Shown piece after piece: positions 4,629 to 6,095 of a stretch of DNA of 6,095 nt; positions within the stretch are counted from its first letter, which is position 1, and each line of letters opens with the position of its first letter. This DNA comes from an uncultured Eubacteriales bacterium (lineage in GTDB: Bacteria; Bacillota; Clostridia; Oscillospirales; Acutalibacteraceae): assembly GCA_900320235.1 (NCBI GenBank), contig ONRO01000132.1, forward strand, positions 1-6,095, given 5' to 3'. Position numbers and translations under genes: made by a program. The notes beneath the pieces are model-generated. The model was not told the DNA's origin, did no database searches, and saw nothing but the letters and a program-made list of their open reading frames with translations.

Positions 4629-5957
4629 ATGAGAAAGGCCTTGTCGGGTTTTTTGGCTTTTGTTCTGCTTGTGCTTGTCGCAGTGCTTGCAGTAACGGGA
4701 ACGATGTATGTTCTCAGGCAGACGCAGAGAAGGACTGATGTCAAGGATTCTGTTCAGGGAATCGAGATCACTCCTCCAAAAAAGGATAACTCGTCTGATT
4801 TCAGCAAGATCGACAACGAATCTCTGGCTTCCCGTGACGGGGAAAAAGAAATAATTTCAAGCAAGGGCTTTGAAGCTCTTGATGATGAAAATGAGAAATA
4901 TCTTTATGAATGTCTTCGCGACAGCGTTTACAGAATTTCTGATGAGGTGGACGAAAGAGGAAGGTATAAGACTGAGCTTATTGAAGTGACAGGCGCAGAG
5001 ATGGAATCAAGTGCTATCAATACTACAATAAATGCATTCTTGTATGATAATCCGCAGATTTTCTGGATGGATAATTATTTCGGCTATTATACCGAGGATA
5101 ATAAGACATATGTTGAATGTTATTCTGTTCTTTCGGGCAACCAGTGCGAGCTTTGCATTAATAAGCTCAATAAGAGAATCGAGGAAATGCTTTCATGTAT
5201 TACCTCTGAGGACGGAAAACTTGAAAGAGAACGTAAGCTCCATGATAAACTGCTTGAAAAATGCAGATATAATAAGGATGTAACCTCTCTTGATGACGGA
5301 TGGCAGTATTTTTCCTCATATGGGGCAATTGTTGACGGTCAGGCAGTCTGTGAGGGTTATTCAAAGGCAATGATGCTTCTGCTGAATCTTGCCGGAGTCG
5401 AATCGACTACCATAAGAGGTGAGGGAGAATCAGTGCGGCATATGTGGAACCTTGTCAGCATCGGAGGAAACTGGTATCATCTTGATGCAACCTGGGATGA
5501 CGATGATGAGGAATACAGCTATGATTTCTTCAATCTTTCTGATGAGAGAATACAGGCTGATCATATAATTGATCCTCTTCTGAGTGCGGAAACCTATACT
5601 GATAATTTCAGCTATAATTTCTTTTTGCCACAGTGCAGCTCGCTTGAAATGAGCTATTACAATGTTGAGGGGCTGATCATCAATTCGATTGACAGCAGTA
5701 CCGATAATTCCATTGCTGACCTGATTTACAATAAGGCGGAAAAAGGAGAGCAGTGGGTATATTTCATGGTCGGGGATGAGCTTTCATATGATGATTTTAT
5801 AGAATATCTTCTCGGCGATGATGCAAGCAAGCTCAGCGAACTGTCGAAGCGTGCAAATGAATATCTCAGCAACGGATATAAATTAAACACATATTCTTTC
5901 AAAAATCTTAAAAGTACCGACAGAAAGACGATCAGAATCGGGCTTGTATATGAATAA
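4629..5957 (+). CDS. Membrane-anchored extracytoplasmic transglutaminase-like (papain-fold) protein
   Basis: The protein has 442 residues. Residues 5-29 form one hydrophobic N-terminal segment after MRK, without a clear cleavage or lipobox site, so it is probably a signal anchor placing the rest outside the cell. A Ser/Asp/Lys-rich linker (35-75) follows. Residues about 80-215 contain an alpha/beta region with YDNPQIFWMDNYFGYY (139-154), a motif seen N-terminal to clostridial transglutaminase-like domains. The core has the triad Cys241 (GQAVCEGYSKA), His271 (RHMWN) and Asp286 (WYHLDATWDD), all intact, so catalysis as a protease, cross-linking or amide-hydrolysing enzyme is possible; the substrate is unknown. 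Residues about 310-442 are not recognised. There are eight cysteines, including CELC at 173-176. The start follows GGGTGAT (4617-4623), which can pair with the end of 16S rRNA. Cell wall or surface protein processing is the likeliest setting, by inference. Confidence 0.85.
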   Translation: MRKALSGFLAFVLLVLVAVLAVTGTMYVLRQTQRRTDVKDSVQGIEITPPKKDNSSDFSKIDNESLASRDGEKEIISSKGFEALDDENEKYLYECLRDSVYRISDEVDERGRYKTELIEVTGAEMESSAINTTINAFLYDNPQIFWMDNYFGYYTEDNKTYVECYSVLSGNQCELCINKLNKRIEEMLSCITSEDGKLERERKLHDKLLEKCRYNKDVTSLDDGWQYFSSYGAIVDGQAVCEGYSKAMMLLLNLAGVESTTIRGEGESVRHMWNLVSIGGNWYHLDATWDDDDEEYSYDFFNLSDERIQADHIIDPLLSAETYTDNFSYNFFLPQCSSLEMSYYNVEGLIINSIDSSTDNSIADLIYNKAEKGEQWVYFMVGDELSYDDFIEYLLGDDASKLSELSKRANEYLSNGYKLNTYSFKNLKSTDRKTIRIGLVYE

Positions 5958-5960
5958 ATC

Positions 5961-6017
5961 AAAAAATACGGCTGATACACAGCGAAATAAACTGTGTGTC
6001 AGCCGTTCTGTTTTTTT
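5961..6017. terminator. Bidirectional intrinsic terminator
   Basis: A 15-bp stem (5968-5982 with 5992-6006) with a single G-U pair encloses a 9-nt loop (5983-5991). On the plus strand seven Ts (6011-6017) follow after a 4-base gap. On the minus strand the stem is followed after one base by six Ts, the complement of the A-run 5961-5966. It therefore ends the transglutaminase gene and is, if anything, better placed for a gene arriving on the minus strand. Confidence 0.92.
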
Positions 6018-6060
6018 AAGGAAAGCCTAAGCGATCAGGAAAAAACTATATTATTTTCTG

Positions 6061-6095
6061 TCAGATCATTGAATCAGCAAGTGCCTCAAGCTGAG
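6061..6095 (-). CDS. 3' end of a convergent gene (partial, unidentified)
   Basis: On the minus strand a frame open from the window edge reads QLEALADSMI and stops at TGA (complement of 6061-6063). The stop is 44 bases before the minus-oriented T-tract side of the shared terminator, the usual distance for a gene end. Codons (CTT, GCA, GCT, GAG) resemble those of the other genes. Ten residues are too few to name a product. A chance frame cannot be excluded, but the bidirectional terminator argues for a real gene. Confidence 0.5.
   Translation of the reverse strand, partial: QLEALADSMI

Noticed and set aside
4622..4660. Earlier ATG at 4622 as the start of the transglutaminase gene
   Set aside because: It is out of frame with the membrane segment and triad, and its frame is short and cysteine-rich by chance.
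6018..6095. Plus-strand open frame running to the right edge
   Set aside because: It has no start codon or ribosome binding site and lies directly after a terminator. The minus-strand gene end explains the region better.

Overview
This window looks like ordinary chromosome from a low-to-moderate GC Clostridia member, most like the Ruminococcus/Oscillospiraceae group. That placement is an inference. It rests on the gene set and order, on AGA/CTT-rich codon use, on AT-rich promoter regions with canonical sigma-A boxes, and on an HPr that carries both the PTS histidine and the Firmicute regulatory serine. I see no prophage, insertion sequence, CRISPR array, tRNA or rRNA.

Layout. Positions 1-209 are AT-rich non-coding DNA, about 23% GC by hand count over 1-180, ahead of a strong extended -10 promoter (210-237). 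This promoter drives a solitary ptsH (HPr, 325-588), which ends at a perfect 14-bp intrinsic terminator (607-645). uvrC (711-2567) follows, with no convincing promoter of its own. A second strong promoter (2665-2693) starts a probable operon of rsmD (16S rRNA G966 methyltransferase, 2775-3320), coaD (pantetheine-phosphate adenylyltransferase, 3401-3895) and a soluble coiled-coil protein (3892-4458) whose start overlaps the coaD stop. After a 170-bp gap comes a membrane-anchored, extracytoplasmic transglutaminase-like protein (4629-5957). A long hairpin with T-tracts on both sides (5961-6017) closes this block. A minus-strand gene probably converges on it, and only its last codons (6061-6095) are inside the window.

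How the genes fit together. Most are housekeeping: HPr for carbon regulation and sugar PTS phosphotransfer, UvrC for nucleotide excision repair, RsmD for ribosome maturation and CoaD for coenzyme A synthesis. No dedicated new system is evident.

Three things deserve attention. The coiled-coil protein after coaD resembles, from memory, the actinobacterial division/envelope factor SepIVA in its N-terminal motif and in its gene neighbourhood, and it carries an 11-residue (hendecad) repeat. Both strong promoters appear to fire directly into a long hairpin that begins at the predicted +1. The exported transglutaminase-like protein has an intact Cys-His-Asp triad, eight cysteines including a CxxC, and an uncharacterised C-terminal region.
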